Origin: Peptococcaceae bacterium UBA3937
Lineage (GTDB): Bacteria > Bacillota > Peptococcia > DRI-13 > DTU073
NCBI GenBank assembly: GCA_002385735.1
Contig: DGEB01000059.1
Span: 8,707-25,556, forward strand
Direction: 5' to 3'
DNA length: 16,850 nt
This document shows, one piece after another, positions 5,889 through 13,443 of the stretch (position 1 is the stretch's first letter; each line of letters opens with the position of its first letter). Below the pieces are notes generated by a model, which was given only the letters and a program-made list of their open reading frames with translations, ran no database searches and was not told the DNA's origin. Both the position numbers and the translations under genes were made by a program.

Positions 5889-6284
5889 TTATTTGCTCAC
5901 ATTGCCTCGCAAATACTTAAGAACCTCTCTTTTATCCTCCCGCAGTTGCTCACATGTAAAATTACTGTTTTTATATCTATTAAGTCTTTCTAAATCTCTT
6001 TGCAATTGTGTATTTTCAACCGTCATGTTTTTAATAAATTCATACAGTAGACTATTTTCTTCAATAAACTTATTATCTACTTTATAATAGACCCATTGCG
6101 ATTCCTTTTCACTGGTTATAATACCTGAAGTTTTTAATTTATTTAGATGCCTTGAAGCGTTGGACTGAGTCATATTCAGCACTGTTTCTATCTCGCACAC
6201 ACACAGTTCTTGTCTTATTAACAAATTGAGTATTCTAATTCTGTTTTTATCTCCCAATGCTTTAAAGATTTCTATTAAATTCAA
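5889..6284 (-). CDS. arsR: ArsR-family arsenic-responsive repressor
   Basis: A winged-helix ArsR/SmtB repressor that leaves its operator when As(III) binds. From TTG at 6282-6284 it has 131 residues. The opening MNLIEIFKALGDKNRIRIL is the family helix 1-2, C28 and C30 lie in the metal-box ELCVCEIE, the recognition helix TQSNASRHLNKL is at about 39-50, and the wing IITSEKESQWVYYKV follows. The third cysteine of the classical site (CVCDLC) is absent; C111 in the C-terminal tail might complete it. The TTG is preferred because GGGGGTGG lies about five bases upstream and because an in-frame ATG at 6321-6323 lies before the expected transcription start and inside the operator. It heads the ars operon. 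Confidence 0.93.
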   Translation of the reverse strand: MNLIEIFKALGDKNRIRILNLLIRQELCVCEIETVLNMTQSNASRHLNKLKTSGIITSEKESQWVYYKVDNKFIEENSLLYEFIKNMTVENTQLQRDLERLNRYKNSNFTCEQLREDKREVLKYLRGNVSK

Positions 6285-6297
6285 TTTATCCACCCCC

Positions 6298-6329
6298 ATA
6301 TGATTATATTCAATTATAATCATATAATA
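6298..6329. promoter_or_regulatory. ArsR operator in front of arsR
   Basis: A long A/T-rich dyad, with ATATGATTATA on one side and TATAATCATAT on the other around a TTCAAT centre. It overlaps the -10 hexamer and the expected transcription start, a common position for ArsR autorepression. A close copy lies at 5835-5866. Confidence 0.75.
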
Positions 6330-6352
6330 GTGTAACTTTTTACTTTTGTCAA
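6324..6352 (-). promoter_or_regulatory. Sigma-A promoter of the ars operon
   Basis: On the minus strand a perfect TTGACA (6347-6352) is followed after 17 bases by TATTAT (6324-6329). Transcription would start near 6317, within the ArsR operator. Confidence 0.88.
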
Positions 6353-6465
6353 TAAATGCATTGTCCTTTCAAAACCACCTACACATACGAATTATACAGG
6401 CTTACGAGGGATTACAACTGCGTCCGGATTTAATAGTTTATACATTCTTATGTGCTTTTTTACAC

Positions 6466-6505
6466 AACAAAAAACCGCCACAGGGAATTCTCCCCCCTGA
6501 CGGTT
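6466..6505 (-). terminator. Rho-independent terminator after rpsI
   Basis: On the minus strand AACCG-T-CAGGG pairs with CCCTG-TGG-CGGTT around a GGGAGAATT loop, followed by six T residues (6469-6474). It ends the rplM-rpsI unit 60 bases after the rpsI stop. Confidence 0.9.
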
Positions 6506-6564
6506 GGCGATTGCGATAAGCAACCTTTGTAATTGTAAACAAACTCGTGTGTAAAGAAACATTA

Positions 6565-6957
6565 TTATCTCTTGGAGAACTGGGGTGCCCGGCGTGCACC
6601 TTTCAAACCATACTTCTTTCTTTCCTTCATTCTGGGGTCGCGTGTCAGGAACCCGGCGCGTTTCAAGGTTGGTTTTATTTCCGGATCGGCTTTCAGTAAA
6701 GCGCGAGCAATCCCTAAGCGAATTGCTCCGGCCTGACCGGTAATTCCTCCGCCATGCACCTTGGCGATAACATCAAATCTGCCCTCGCTTTTCGTAAGCG
6801 CCAGGGGCTGCCGAGCAATCATTTCCAGAGTCTTTTTGCCAAAAAACTCGTCTAACGGCCTGTCATTAACCACAACTTTACCTTTCCCCGGTACGAGACG
6901 TACACGAGCAATAGAAGTTTTACGACGACCTGTGCCATAGTATTGTACCTGTGCCAT
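6565..6957 (-). CDS. rpsI: 30S ribosomal protein S9
   Basis: S9 binds the 16S rRNA head near the P site, with its C-terminal tail reaching the tRNA anticodon loop. The 130-residue protein is complete: [16 protein letters not shown] at the start, [19 protein letters not shown] in the middle (about 70-88), and the typical end [17 protein letters not shown] with the final Lys-Arg that contacts P-site tRNA. The start ATG at 6955-6957 has AAGGAGG upstream. It follows rplM by 16 bases, the universal L13-S9 pair, and is closed by the terminator at 6466-6505. Confidence 0.99.
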   Translation of the reverse strand: MAQVQYYGTGRRKTSIARVRLVPGKGKVVVNDRPLDEFFGKKTLEMIARQPLALTKSEGRFDVIAKVHGGGITGQAGAIRLGIARALLKADPEIKPTLKRAGFLTRDPRMKERKKYGLKGARRAPQFSKR

Positions 6958-6973
6958 TCTCTACTCCTCCTTC

Positions 6974-7408
6974 CTAACCCCGTAATTCCCATACCTCAGG
7001 CTTTTGAGCCTGATGGGGGTGTTGTGGTCCACTATAGACTTTCAGCTTTTTATACATTTTATCACCGAGTTTGTTTTGGGGAAGCATCCCCTTAATCGCC
7101 AGCTCCAGAACCTTTTCCGGTTTCTTCTGCAACAAGCCGGCCAGATTAGTTTTCTTCAAACCACCGGGATAACGGGAATGCCGGTAATAAATCTTATCCT
7201 GAAGCTTGTTGCCGGTCACCGCGATTTTCTCGGCATTAATAATGATTACAAAGTCCCCGGTGTCCACATGGGGAGTGAAAATCGGTTTATGTTTGCCACG
7301 TAAAATGGCTGCCGCTTCCGATGCTAAACGACCCAAGGTTTTATTGGTAGCATCAATCACGTACCATTTGCGTGGAATGTCCTGAGCCTTAGCCATGAAG
7401 GTACGCAA
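6974..7408 (-). CDS. rplM: 50S ribosomal protein L13
   Basis: L13 binds 23S rRNA domain VI/II early in assembly of the large subunit. The 144 residues are full length, with [18 protein letters not shown] near 14-31, [19 protein letters not shown] at about 39-57 and the C-terminal [14 protein letters not shown]. The start is TTG at 7406-7408: AGGAGG stands eight bases upstream and the protein then opens MRTFMAK as in relatives; the ATG four codons later has no site. It has its own promoter (7512-7540) and a leader with a strong hairpin, so it is probably expressed separately from the ecf-truA genes and perhaps self-regulated. Confidence 0.98.
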   Translation of the reverse strand: MRTFMAKAQDIPRKWYVIDATNKTLGRLASEAAAILRGKHKPIFTPHVDTGDFVIIINAEKIAVTGNKLQDKIYYRHSRYPGGLKKTNLAGLLQKKPEKVLELAIKGMLPQNKLGDKMYKKLKVYSGPQHPHQAQKPEVWELRG

Positions 7409-7459
7409 ATCTATTCCCTCCTATATTCCAATCTGTTTTCTTTTGATTTATCACAATAC

Positions 7460-7484
7460 TTGATTCCGGGGCTCGTGGAATCAA
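7460..7484 (-). promoter_or_regulatory. Structured leader of rplM-rpsI, possibly an L13 leader
   Basis: An 8-bp perfect inverted repeat (TTGATTCC at 7460-7467, GGAATCAA at 7477-7484) with a 9-base loop lies in the roughly 97-base leader of rplM. No T-run follows, so it is not a plain terminator. A second TGATTC on the minus strand, near 7492-7497, could pair with the same GAATCA and compete. Firmicutes carry an L13 leader element at this place; I cannot confirm a match to its consensus. Confidence 0.5.
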
Positions 7485-7511
7485 ATATGTAGAATCACGT
7501 AGAACAATAAT

Positions 7512-7540
7512 ATTCTATTACACCTCTCTGCCCCTGTCAA
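7512..7540 (-). promoter_or_regulatory. Sigma-A promoter of rplM-rpsI, overlapping the end of truA
   Basis: On the minus strand a perfect TTGACA (7535-7540) is followed after exactly 17 bases by TAGAAT (7512-7517). The -35 and spacer lie in the last codons of truA, the -10 just after its stop. Confidence 0.85.
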
Positions 7541-8303
7541 GGTGTGATTTGCCAAAGTGGGGCGGGTACTCCACGTTCATCAGGCACAGCCCCTGGGGAG
7601 GCAGGGTCGTCCCGGCCGCCACCCGGTTTTGTGCCTTAAGGATTTCCGGGATATCCTCGGGGCGCAGTTTGTTTTTCCCCACGTCTAAAACCGTCCCCAC
7701 CATAATTCTAACCATATTATATAAAAAGCCATCGCCCGTCACCGCAAACTTCAGCAGGCAACCCTCCTGGGTGATCCGGAAGGATTCAATGGTCCGCACG
7801 TAGTTTTTTACCGCCGTGCCGCTGGCGCAAAAGGCGCTGAAATCATGCCGGCCTTCCAAATAGGCGCAGGCTTTTTTCATCTGCACCGTATCCAGGGCCA
7901 CCGGCACATGATAGGCGTAATTCCGCCAAAAGGGCAACATGATCCGGTCGTTATAGATGGTATAGCAATAGGTTTTGCTGACCGCATCAAAACGGGCGTG
8001 AAAATCCGGGGGAACATCCTCGGCCTTTCTTACCACAATGCTGGGCGGCAGCAAGGAATTGGCCGCCAGGGGCAAACGTTCCGCCGGGATGCGGGTCTTG
8101 CTATGGAAATTCACCACCTGTCCCCAGGCATGGACCCCGGCATCCGTCCTGCCGGAACCGATTACCGTAACCTGTTCTTTGGTCAGGATGCCTAAAACCC
8201 TTTCCAGGGCCTCCTGAATGGTGAGAAGCCCCGTCCCTTTCTGCGCTTGAAAGCCATGATAACCGGTACCGTCATATGCGATGGTCAACTTAATATTCCG
8301 CAT
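7518..8303 (-). CDS. truA: tRNA pseudouridine(38-40) synthase TruA
   Basis: TruA changes uridines 38-40 in the anticodon stem-loop of many tRNAs to pseudouridine. The protein has 261 residues from ATG at 8301-8303. It starts MRNIKLTIAYDGTGYHGFQ and has the catalytic aspartate D54 in GSGRTDAGVHAWGQVVNF, and the RIMVGTVLDVGKNK and AAGTTLPPQGLCLMNVEY segments of the C-terminal half. The ATG is preferred over an in-frame TTG two codons earlier because GAGGGG lies seven bases before it. It follows ecfT by 21 bases, as in Bacillus. Its 3' end carries the rplM promoter. Confidence 0.97.
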   Translation of the reverse strand: MRNIKLTIAYDGTGYHGFQAQKGTGLLTIQEALERVLGILTKEQVTVIGSGRTDAGVHAWGQVVNFHSKTRIPAERLPLAANSLLPPSIVVRKAEDVPPDFHARFDAVSKTYCYTIYNDRIMLPFWRNYAYHVPVALDTVQMKKACAYLEGRHDFSAFCASGTAVKNYVRTIESFRITQEGCLLKFAVTGDGFLYNMVRIMVGTVLDVGKNKLRPEDIPEILKAQNRVAAGTTLPPQGLCLMNVEYPPHFGKSHLDRGREV

Positions 8304-8324
8304 GTTCAATCCCCTCTTAACCTC

Positions 8325-9116
8325 TTAAGAACGCATCAGGATAGAAATCAGCATAAACAGCCCAATCGTGACAAAAGCCAGGATATCGCGGCCCCCCATC
8401 GCCAGTTGCCGCATGCGGGTCCTCTTTTCCCCGCCCCGGTAACAGCGGGCCTCCATGGCCAGAGCCAAATCGTCCGCTCGCCGGAAGGAGTTCAAAAACA
8501 GAGGGACCAGCAGGGGGATGAGGCTTTTGGCCCGCTGCAGCAGCCCGCCGGTGTCAAAATCAGCCCCCCGGGCCATCTGGGCCTTCATGATTTTGTCCGT
8601 CTCCTCAATCAACGTGGGAATAAAGCGGATGGCAATCGTCATAATCATCGCCAGTTCATGGGCAATGGGCACAAAAAGGGCCCTTAAGATTCTTTCCAGC
8701 CCGTCGGTGAGAACGATCGGCGTCGTCGTTAAAGTCAGGAGGGAGGTGATCACCACCAGATAAACTAGGCGCAGGGCCATAAAAATCCCTTGCCGCAGTC
8801 CATTCTCATAGATATGGAAAATCCCCCACTCCCAAAGCAAAACGCCGCCCTTCGTGAGGAAAATATGCAGCCCTACGGTTAGCGTGATAATAATCATTAA
8901 GGGTTTAATTCCCCTCAGGATTATCAGCAAAGGGATCTGCGACAGAAAAAGGATCCCTAAGGTGACCAAAGTCACAAACAGATACCCCTGCCAGTTGTTC
9001 GCCATAAAAAGCCCAACCATGTATAAAACAACGGCAATCAGCTTGGTGCGGGGATCCAGTTTATGAAGGGCTGATTCACCCGGTATATATTGCCCAATCG
9101 TAATATCTCTTAACAC
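8325..9116 (-). CDS. ecfT: EcfT, transmembrane subunit of an energy-coupling-factor transporter
   Basis: EcfT joins the two ATPases to exchangeable substrate-binding S components to import vitamins or trace metals. The 263-residue membrane protein opens MLRDITIGQYIPGESALHKLDPRTK, then has hydrophobic segments at about 24-43, 44-63, 72-87, 112-130 and near the C-terminus. The coupling helices carry the ARG motif at 182-184 (MARGADFDTGG) and a second one reading ARC at 223-225 (MEARCYRGG), where Gly is Cys. The start is GTG at 9114-9116, overlapping the end of ecfA2 by 7 bases with GAGAGG upstream; an ATG further up would overlap ecfA2 by 88 bases and add residues not seen in relatives. No S component is nearby, as usual for the shared (group II) module. 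Confidence 0.94.
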   Translation of the reverse strand: MLRDITIGQYIPGESALHKLDPRTKLIAVVLYMVGLFMANNWQGYLFVTLVTLGILFLSQIPLLIILRGIKPLMIIITLTVGLHIFLTKGGVLLWEWGIFHIYENGLRQGIFMALRLVYLVVITSLLTLTTTPIVLTDGLERILRALFVPIAHELAMIMTIAIRFIPTLIEETDKIMKAQMARGADFDTGGLLQRAKSLIPLLVPLFLNSFRRADDLALAMEARCYRGGEKRTRMRQLAMGGRDILAFVTIGLFMLISILMRS

Positions 9117-9973
9117 TGCTTTGATTCCTCTCTTAGCGCTTTTAAGATTTCTTCCTTGGCTTCTTCGACCGTGAAAATATCCTCCCGCAGCTTCCACCCT
9201 TTGCTCCTTAGGGCCAGGACCAGCTTGGTGACGGTAGGAATGTCGAGACCCAACTCCTGTAACCTGGCATAATGGGTAAAGACGTGCCTGGTGTCATCGT
9301 CAAAAACGATGCGGCCCTGGTGCATCACAATAAGGCGCTTCGTCAACTGCGCCACATCATCCATGCTGTGGGAAATCAGGATCACCGTCAGCCCTGCTTC
9401 GTGCAATTCCTTAATCTGCTCCATGATTTCCCGCCGTCCCCGGGGATCCAGGCCGGCCATCGGCTCATCCAAAATGAGGTAAGTCGGTTCCATGGCCAGG
9501 ACGCTGGCGATGGCAACCCGCCGCTTTTCCCCACCGCTTAAAGCAAAAGGCGAAGCGTTACAGTAATCCTCATAGGGTAAATGGACCATTTCTAAAGCTT
9601 TTCTGACGCGTTTTTCGATTAATTCCTTAGCCAAACCAAGGTTTTTTACCCCAAAGGCGATTTCCTGATAGACCGTATCCTCAAAAAGCTGGTGCTCCGG
9701 ATACTGGAAAACCAGACCCACCTTTTCCCTGATTTTCTTGAGGGGCGCGTTTTTCGCCGTGATTTCCCAATCGTCCACAAAAACCCGGCCGCCGGTGGGT
9801 TTCAACAAGCCATTAAAATGTTGCGCCAGGGTGGACTTGCCCGAGCCGGTATGTCCGATTAAGCCCACAAAATCGCCTTCCCTGATCACCAGATCAATGT
9901 CATGCAGCGCTTCCGACTGAAAAGGCGAATTGGGTTGATAGGTGTAGTTAACCTTTTCTAATCTGATGGGCAT
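9110..9973 (-). CDS. ecfA2: EcfA2, ATPase subunit of the energy-coupling-factor transporter
   Basis: One of the two nucleotide-binding subunits that power vitamin uptake through EcfT. The 287 residues hold an ABC ATPase domain with Walker A GHTGSGKST (40-48), Q-loop Gln90 in VFQYPEHQLF, signature LSGGEKRR (145-152), Walker B LILDEP (166-171) and switch His202 in LISHSMDD, followed by the C-terminal domain that forms the EcfA dimer. The start ATG at 9971-9973 overlaps the end of ecfA1 by 16 bases, and its end overlaps ecfT, so the three are translationally linked. Called EcfA2 because it is the second of the pair after rplQ, as in Bacillus. Confidence 0.96.
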   Translation of the reverse strand: MPIRLEKVNYTYQPNSPFQSEALHDIDLVIREGDFVGLIGHTGSGKSTLAQHFNGLLKPTGGRVFVDDWEITAKNAPLKKIREKVGLVFQYPEHQLFEDTVYQEIAFGVKNLGLAKELIEKRVRKALEMVHLPYEDYCNASPFALSGGEKRRVAIASVLAMEPTYLILDEPMAGLDPRGRREIMEQIKELHEAGLTVILISHSMDDVAQLTKRLIVMHQGRIVFDDDTRHVFTHYARLQELGLDIPTVTKLVLALRSKGWKLREDIFTVEEAKEEILKALREESKQC

Positions 9974-10809
9974 AACGCCACCACCATTTCTTCCACGGTA
10001 AGGATATCTTCCGGCAGGTCCACTCCTTCTAGCGCCAACCGGTGACGAAGCTCCATCATCGGTGGGACATCCAGCCCTAAGCTCTTGATTTTCTCCACCT
10101 GCGCAAAAATCTGCCGGGGAGTGCCTTCCATCACAATCCGGCCCTCCTCCATCACCACGACCCGGTCGGCCAGGATGGCTTCTTCCATAAAATGCGTAAT
10201 CAGGACGACCGTTAGTTGATCCTCCCGGTTCAGCTTGAGGACGGTCCGCAACACTTCCTTCCGCCCGGCCGGGTCCAGCATCGCGGTGGGTTCGTCCAGA
10301 ACCAGCACATTGGGTTTCATCGCGATAATCCCGGCGATGGCCACCCGCTGCTTCTGCCCGCCGGATAAAAGATGCGGGGCTTTTTTCCGAAAGTCGTTCA
10401 TCCCCACGCTTGCCAAGGCTTCATTCACCAGATGGCAGATTTGCACCGGCTCGATCCCGAGATTTTCCGGGCCAAAAGCCACATCGTCCTCCACCAGGGT
10501 GGCAATCAACTGGTTGTCCGGATTCTGGAAGACCATCCCTACTTGCCTGCGAATCTCCCACAAGTGTTCGGGCTTGCGGGTATCCATGCCGTTAATCCTC
10601 ACAGCACCATCATCCGGCAAGAGAATGGCGTTTAAATGCTTCGCCAACGTTGATTTGCCGGACCCGTTATGTCCGATCACCGCCACGAATTCGCCCGGCC
10701 TAATCTTCAGGTCAACCGTCTTTAAGGCCTGCTTGTTATCGCCCTGAACATTCATATACCAATGCTCTACCTTGTTTACATTAACGATTTCATTAGTCCT
10801 GTCCATCAT
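9958..10809 (-). CDS. ecfA1: EcfA1, ATPase subunit of the energy-coupling-factor transporter
   Basis: The partner ATPase of EcfA2. The 283-residue protein has Walker A GHNGSGKST (46-54), Q-loop Gln95 in VFQNPDNQ, signature LSGGQKQR (148-155), Walker B VLVLDEP (168-174) and switch His206 in LITHFMEEA. The start is set at ATG 10807-10809 (a second ATG follows at once), nine bases after AGGAAAGAG; an in-frame TTG at 10816-10818 would abut that site and is less likely. It is the first gene after the rplQ terminator; a weak -10-like GATAAT stands before it but I found no good -35, so it may depend partly on read-through from the ribosomal genes. Confidence 0.96.
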   Translation of the reverse strand: MMDRTNEIVNVNKVEHWYMNVQGDNKQALKTVDLKIRPGEFVAVIGHNGSGKSTLAKHLNAILLPDDGAVRINGMDTRKPEHLWEIRRQVGMVFQNPDNQLIATLVEDDVAFGPENLGIEPVQICHLVNEALASVGMNDFRKKAPHLLSGGQKQRVAIAGIIAMKPNVLVLDEPTAMLDPAGRKEVLRTVLKLNREDQLTVVLITHFMEEAILADRVVVMEEGRIVMEGTPRQIFAQVEKIKSLGLDVPPMMELRHRLALEGVDLPEDILTVEEMVVALCPSD

Positions 10810-10894
10810 CAATCCCAACTCTTTCCTGAACCAAAGCCCTAAATTATCCCCCTAATGCCTGGGCATGCTTACCGCTCTCTTAGCGTCGCCCTGG

Positions 10895-10962
10895 AAAACA
10901 AAAAGCAGGAAAGCCAAGACTCAACCGTAATACGGTTTAAGGATATGGTTTTCCTGACTTTT
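10895..10962 (-). terminator. Terminator-like long hairpin after rplQ with a nested palindrome
   Basis: On the minus strand GTCAGGAAAACCA (10946-10958) pairs with TGGCTTTCCTGC (10905-10916), extended by A-T pairs, and is followed by TTTTTGTTTT (10895-10904). The 29-base loop contains its own hairpin, the palindrome AACCGTAATACGGTT (10923-10937). It marks the likely end of the alpha operon. Confidence 0.75.
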
Positions 10963-11001
10963 CCTCTGGCCGAAATGAAGAATAACTCGTTTCCGTCCAT
11001 C

Positions 11002-11340
11002 CTACACTAATTCTACAATCACCATCGGCGCAGCGTCGCCACGACGTACCCCGGCTTTGATAATCCGGGTATAACCGCCTTGCCGTTCCGCATATTTTTT
11101 CCCAATATTATCGAAAAGGTCTTTCACCACATCTTCATCGAGAAGATAAGCCAAGGCTTGACGTCTGGCTGCTAAATCCCCTTGTTTGCCTAAAGTGATC
11201 ATCTTTTCGACAATCCCTCTTAACTCCTTCGCTTTGGGTTCCGTGGTTTCAATACGACCGTTTTCGAGCAAAGCGGTCGCCATGCTCCTTAACATCGCTC
11301 TCCGCTGCCCCGTATTACGTCCTAATTTCCGATAGGCCAT
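11002..11340 (-). CDS. rplQ: 50S ribosomal protein L17
   Basis: L17 lies near the polypeptide exit tunnel of the large subunit. The 112 residues are the short bacterial form: [20 protein letters not shown] at the start, the [16 protein letters not shown] loop at about 27-42, and the end [25 protein letters not shown]. The start is ATG at 11338-11340, preceded by a purine-rich GGGGGTAGG site. It follows rpoA by 28 bases and is the last gene of the alpha operon, closed by the hairpin at 10895-10962. Confidence 0.98.
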   Translation of the reverse strand: MAYRKLGRNTGQRRAMLRSMATALLENGRIETTEPKAKELRGIVEKMITLGKQGDLAARRQALAYLLDEDVVKDLFDNIGKKYAERQGGYTRIIKAGVRRGDAAPMVIVELV

Positions 11341-11368
11341 AATCCATTCCTACCCCCTTTGCTATTGC

Positions 11369-12316
11369 CTACTCATCAGCTTTTCTGAGGCTTAATCCTA
11401 AGGACTTCAACTTATCGTCAACTTCTTCTAAAGATTTTTTACCTAAATTCCGTACTTTCATCATTTCTTCTTCGGTCTTCTGAATCAGTTCTCCTACCGT
11501 GTTGATTCCCGCCCTCTTCAAGCAGTTATAGGAGCGGACCGAGAAGTCCAGTTCCTCAATGCTCATATCAAGGATTTTATCCCGTTCTTCCTCTTCTTTT
11601 TCCACCATTATTTCAACATCGCCGATTTTCTCCGTAAGCCCGATGAACAGTTTAAAATGATCGCTTAAGATTTTGGCCGAAAGGCTTACGGCCTCATCAG
11701 GATGGATTGTACCATCGGTCCATAATTCCAAAACAAGTCTATCGTAATCTGTAATTTGCCCGACCCGGGTATCAGATACGGTATAATTTACTTTTTGGAT
11801 TGGTGAAAAAATCGAATCAACCGGAATTACACCGATCACATGCTCTTCCTTCCGGTTCTTTTCGGAAGGACGATACCCGCGACCTTTTTCCACCGCTATT
11901 TCCATGGACAGTTTGGCGCCGGTATCCAAAGTAGCAATATGCAGTTCAGGATTCAGAATTTCCACGTCACTATTCAACTGAATATCGCCGGCGGTTACTT
12001 CCCCTTCGCCGGAAGCCTCTAAATAGATGACCTGCGGCTCATCGGAATGCAACTTTAACGCCAGCATTTTGAGATTAAGAATGATGTCGGTTACGTCTTC
12101 CACCACACCGGGAATCGTGGAAAACTCGTGCAGCACCCCGTCAATCTTTACCGAGGTCACCGCAGCTCCCGGAAGGGAAGATAACAAAACCCGGCGCAGG
12201 GAATTCCCCAAGGTAATCCCCAAACCTTTTTCCAATGGTTCGACCACAAATTTAGCATAATCTTTCTTTTCGTTGATTTCTACACACTCGATCTTGGGCT
12301 TTTCTATTTCAATCAC
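11369..12316 (-). CDS. rpoA: RNA polymerase alpha subunit
   Basis: Alpha dimerises to seed assembly of RNA polymerase and its C-terminal domain contacts upstream promoter DNA and activators. The 315-residue protein has both parts: the N-terminal domain with [20 protein letters not shown] (27-46) and the C-terminal domain from about 250 with [16 protein letters not shown] and the helix-hairpin-helix [12 protein letters not shown]. The linker is rich in acidic residues ([10 protein letters not shown]). The start is GTG at 12314-12316 with AGGAGG seven bases upstream. It lies between rpsD and rplQ as in Clostridia. Confidence 0.99.
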   Translation of the reverse strand: MIEIEKPKIECVEINEKKDYAKFVVEPLEKGLGITLGNSLRRVLLSSLPGAAVTSVKIDGVLHEFSTIPGVVEDVTDIILNLKMLALKLHSDEPQVIYLEASGEGEVTAGDIQLNSDVEILNPELHIATLDTGAKLSMEIAVEKGRGYRPSEKNRKEEHVIGVIPVDSIFSPIQKVNYTVSDTRVGQITDYDRLVLELWTDGTIHPDEAVSLSAKILSDHFKLFIGLTEKIGDVEIMVEKEEEERDKILDMSIEELDFSVRSYNCLKRAGINTVGELIQKTEEEMMKVRNLGKKSLEEVDDKLKSLGLSLRKADE

Positions 12317-12370
12317 AGGCTACCCTCCTACTCGCACGAAACTTTCCCCCAAATATCCAAAACTCTCCGT

Positions 12371-12390
12371 ATTATCTGGAATTATCTGGA
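12371..12390. repeat. Tandem 10-bp duplication at the rpsD stop codon
   Basis: ATTATCTGGA occurs twice without a gap. On the coding strand both copies offer a Ser-Arg-stop-like ending, and the actual TAA (12382-12384) lies in the first copy met by the ribosome. It looks like a recent slippage duplication without effect on S4. Confidence 0.8.
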
Positions 12391-13011
12391 GTACAATTCA
12401 ACGATCAAATGATCCTCAATGGGAACATCAATTTGATCCCTACTGGGCAGAGCTAAGACCTTGCCTGACATCTGCTCCTTATCCAACTCCAGCCAGGCAG
12501 GCGGAGTTTTATGCTTCAGGTTCTCCTTTAATTCCTGGAATTTAACCGATGACAAGCTCTTTTCCTTTACTTGAACAACGTCTCCTACCTTGACCAGTAC
12601 CGAAGGGATGTTTACTTTGCGCCCATTAATCGTGAAATGATTATGCCGAACCAACTGCCGAGCCTCGGTTCTTGAAGAAGCAAAACCAAGACGATAAACC
12701 ACATTGTCTAAACGTCTTTCCAACAGCCTTAACAAGTTTTCACCGGTAACTCCTGGTTGACGTTCCGCTTTGTCAAAGTAATTGCCGAACTGTCTTTCCA
12801 AAATGCCATAAATACGGCGTGCTCTCTGTTTTTCTCTCAACTGCAGACCATATTCGGACTGTTTTTTGCGGTTTCCCAAACCATGTTGTCCAGGAGCGTA
12901 AGCCCTCCGATCTATCGCGCATTTTTCCGTATAACAACGGTCTCCTTTTAGATATAATTTGATGCCCTCGCGACGGCACAGTCTACAAACCGGTCCTGTA
13001 TATCTAGCCAT
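12382..13011 (-). CDS. rpsD: 30S ribosomal protein S4, zinc-binding form
   Basis: S4 is a primary 16S rRNA binder that starts assembly of the small subunit body. The 209 residues are full length. The N-terminus keeps four cysteines, C9, C12, C26 and C31 (VCRLCRREG and [10 protein letters not shown]), the zinc-binding version of S4 that many clostridia and thermophiles keep and Bacillus subtilis has lost. The S4 RNA-binding domain covers about 98-160 with [19 protein letters not shown] and [13 protein letters not shown]. The start ATG at 13009-13011 has AGGAGG upstream. Unlike in Bacillus subtilis, where rpsD stands alone, it sits here between rpsK and rpoA. Confidence 0.99.
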   Translation of the reverse strand: MARYTGPVCRLCRREGIKLYLKGDRCYTEKCAIDRRAYAPGQHGLGNRKKQSEYGLQLREKQRARRIYGILERQFGNYFDKAERQPGVTGENLLRLLERRLDNVVYRLGFASSRTEARQLVRHNHFTINGRKVNIPSVLVKVGDVVQVKEKSLSSVKFQELKENLKHKTPPAWLELDKEQMSGKVLALPSRDQIDVPIEDHLIVELYSR

Positions 13012-13029
13012 AAACTGATTTACACCTCC

Positions 13030-13425
13030 TTAAACTCTCCTGCGTTTTGGCGGACGGCATCCGTTATGCGGTATAGGAGTAACATCTTTAATGACGCTTA
13101 CCTCTAAACCGGTCGCCTGTAAAGAACGAATCGCCGCTTCACGACCTGCCCCAGGTCCTTTTACATAAACTTCAACTTCCCGCATACCATGCTCCATCGC
13201 TGCTCTGGCTGCTTGTTCAGCCGCCATTTGGGCAGCATAAGGAGTGCTTTTTCTTGATCCTTTAAAGCCCAACTGTCCGGACGTAGCCCAGGCAATGGTG
13301 TTTCCGGCTTTATCGGTAATCGTCACAATGGTGTTATTAAAAGTCGATTGAATATGCGCGGCGCCCTGCTCTACATTTTTCCGCTCACGCCGCTTCACCC
13401 TTGTCGTCGTTGTCATTTTTGCCAT
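13030..13425 (-). CDS. rpsK: 30S ribosomal protein S11
   Basis: S11 lies on the platform of the small subunit near the E site. It is complete at 131 residues, with [19 protein letters not shown] at about 24-42, the glycine-rich [20 protein letters not shown], and the basic C-terminal [15 protein letters not shown]. The start is ATG at 13423-13425 and the gene follows rpsM by 18 bases in the same operon. Confidence 0.99.
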   Translation of the reverse strand: MAKMTTTTRVKRRERKNVEQGAAHIQSTFNNTIVTITDKAGNTIAWATSGQLGFKGSRKSTPYAAQMAAEQAARAAMEHGMREVEVYVKGPGAGREAAIRSLQATGLEVSVIKDVTPIPHNGCRPPKRRRV

Positions 13426-13443
13426 CTAGCGCTTTCCTCCTTC

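Larger units (their letters stand above)
3785..6440. other. AT-rich arsenic-resistance block inserted between rpsI and cwlD
   Basis: From about 6440 to the terminator at 3785 the base composition drops sharply: the line 5041-5100 has 11 G/C of 60, against 34 of 60 in 10141-10200. The block holds arsR, acr3 remnant, arsC, permease, small ORF and thioredoxin, with its own promoter and terminator. No transposase, integrase, terminal inverted repeat or clear target duplication is visible, so the mechanism of arrival is unknown. Confidence 0.7.

Noticed and set aside
6321..6323. ATG that would extend arsR by 13 codons
   Set aside because: It lies directly next to the -10 hexamer and before the expected transcription start, inside the operator; the TTG at 6284 has a good ribosome-binding site.
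6391..6396. Second TATAAT with upstream TG (extended -10) before the ars promoter
   Set aside because: The only -35-like hexamer (TTGTAA) is at 15-base spacing, and the consensus promoter at 6324-6352 is enough for arsR. It could be a minor start or a relic.
3785..6440. Insertion sequence or integron remains at the edges of the ars block
   Set aside because: I compared the two edges by eye for inverted repeats and target duplications and saw only short chance words such as TGCATTT.
10235..10747. 170-codon open frame on the plus strand
   Set aside because: It is antisense to ecfA1, which has all ABC motifs; no ribosome-binding site or recognisable domain. The same holds for the other long plus-strand frames, including 3326-3736 opposite cwlD and 15537-15887 opposite adk/secY.
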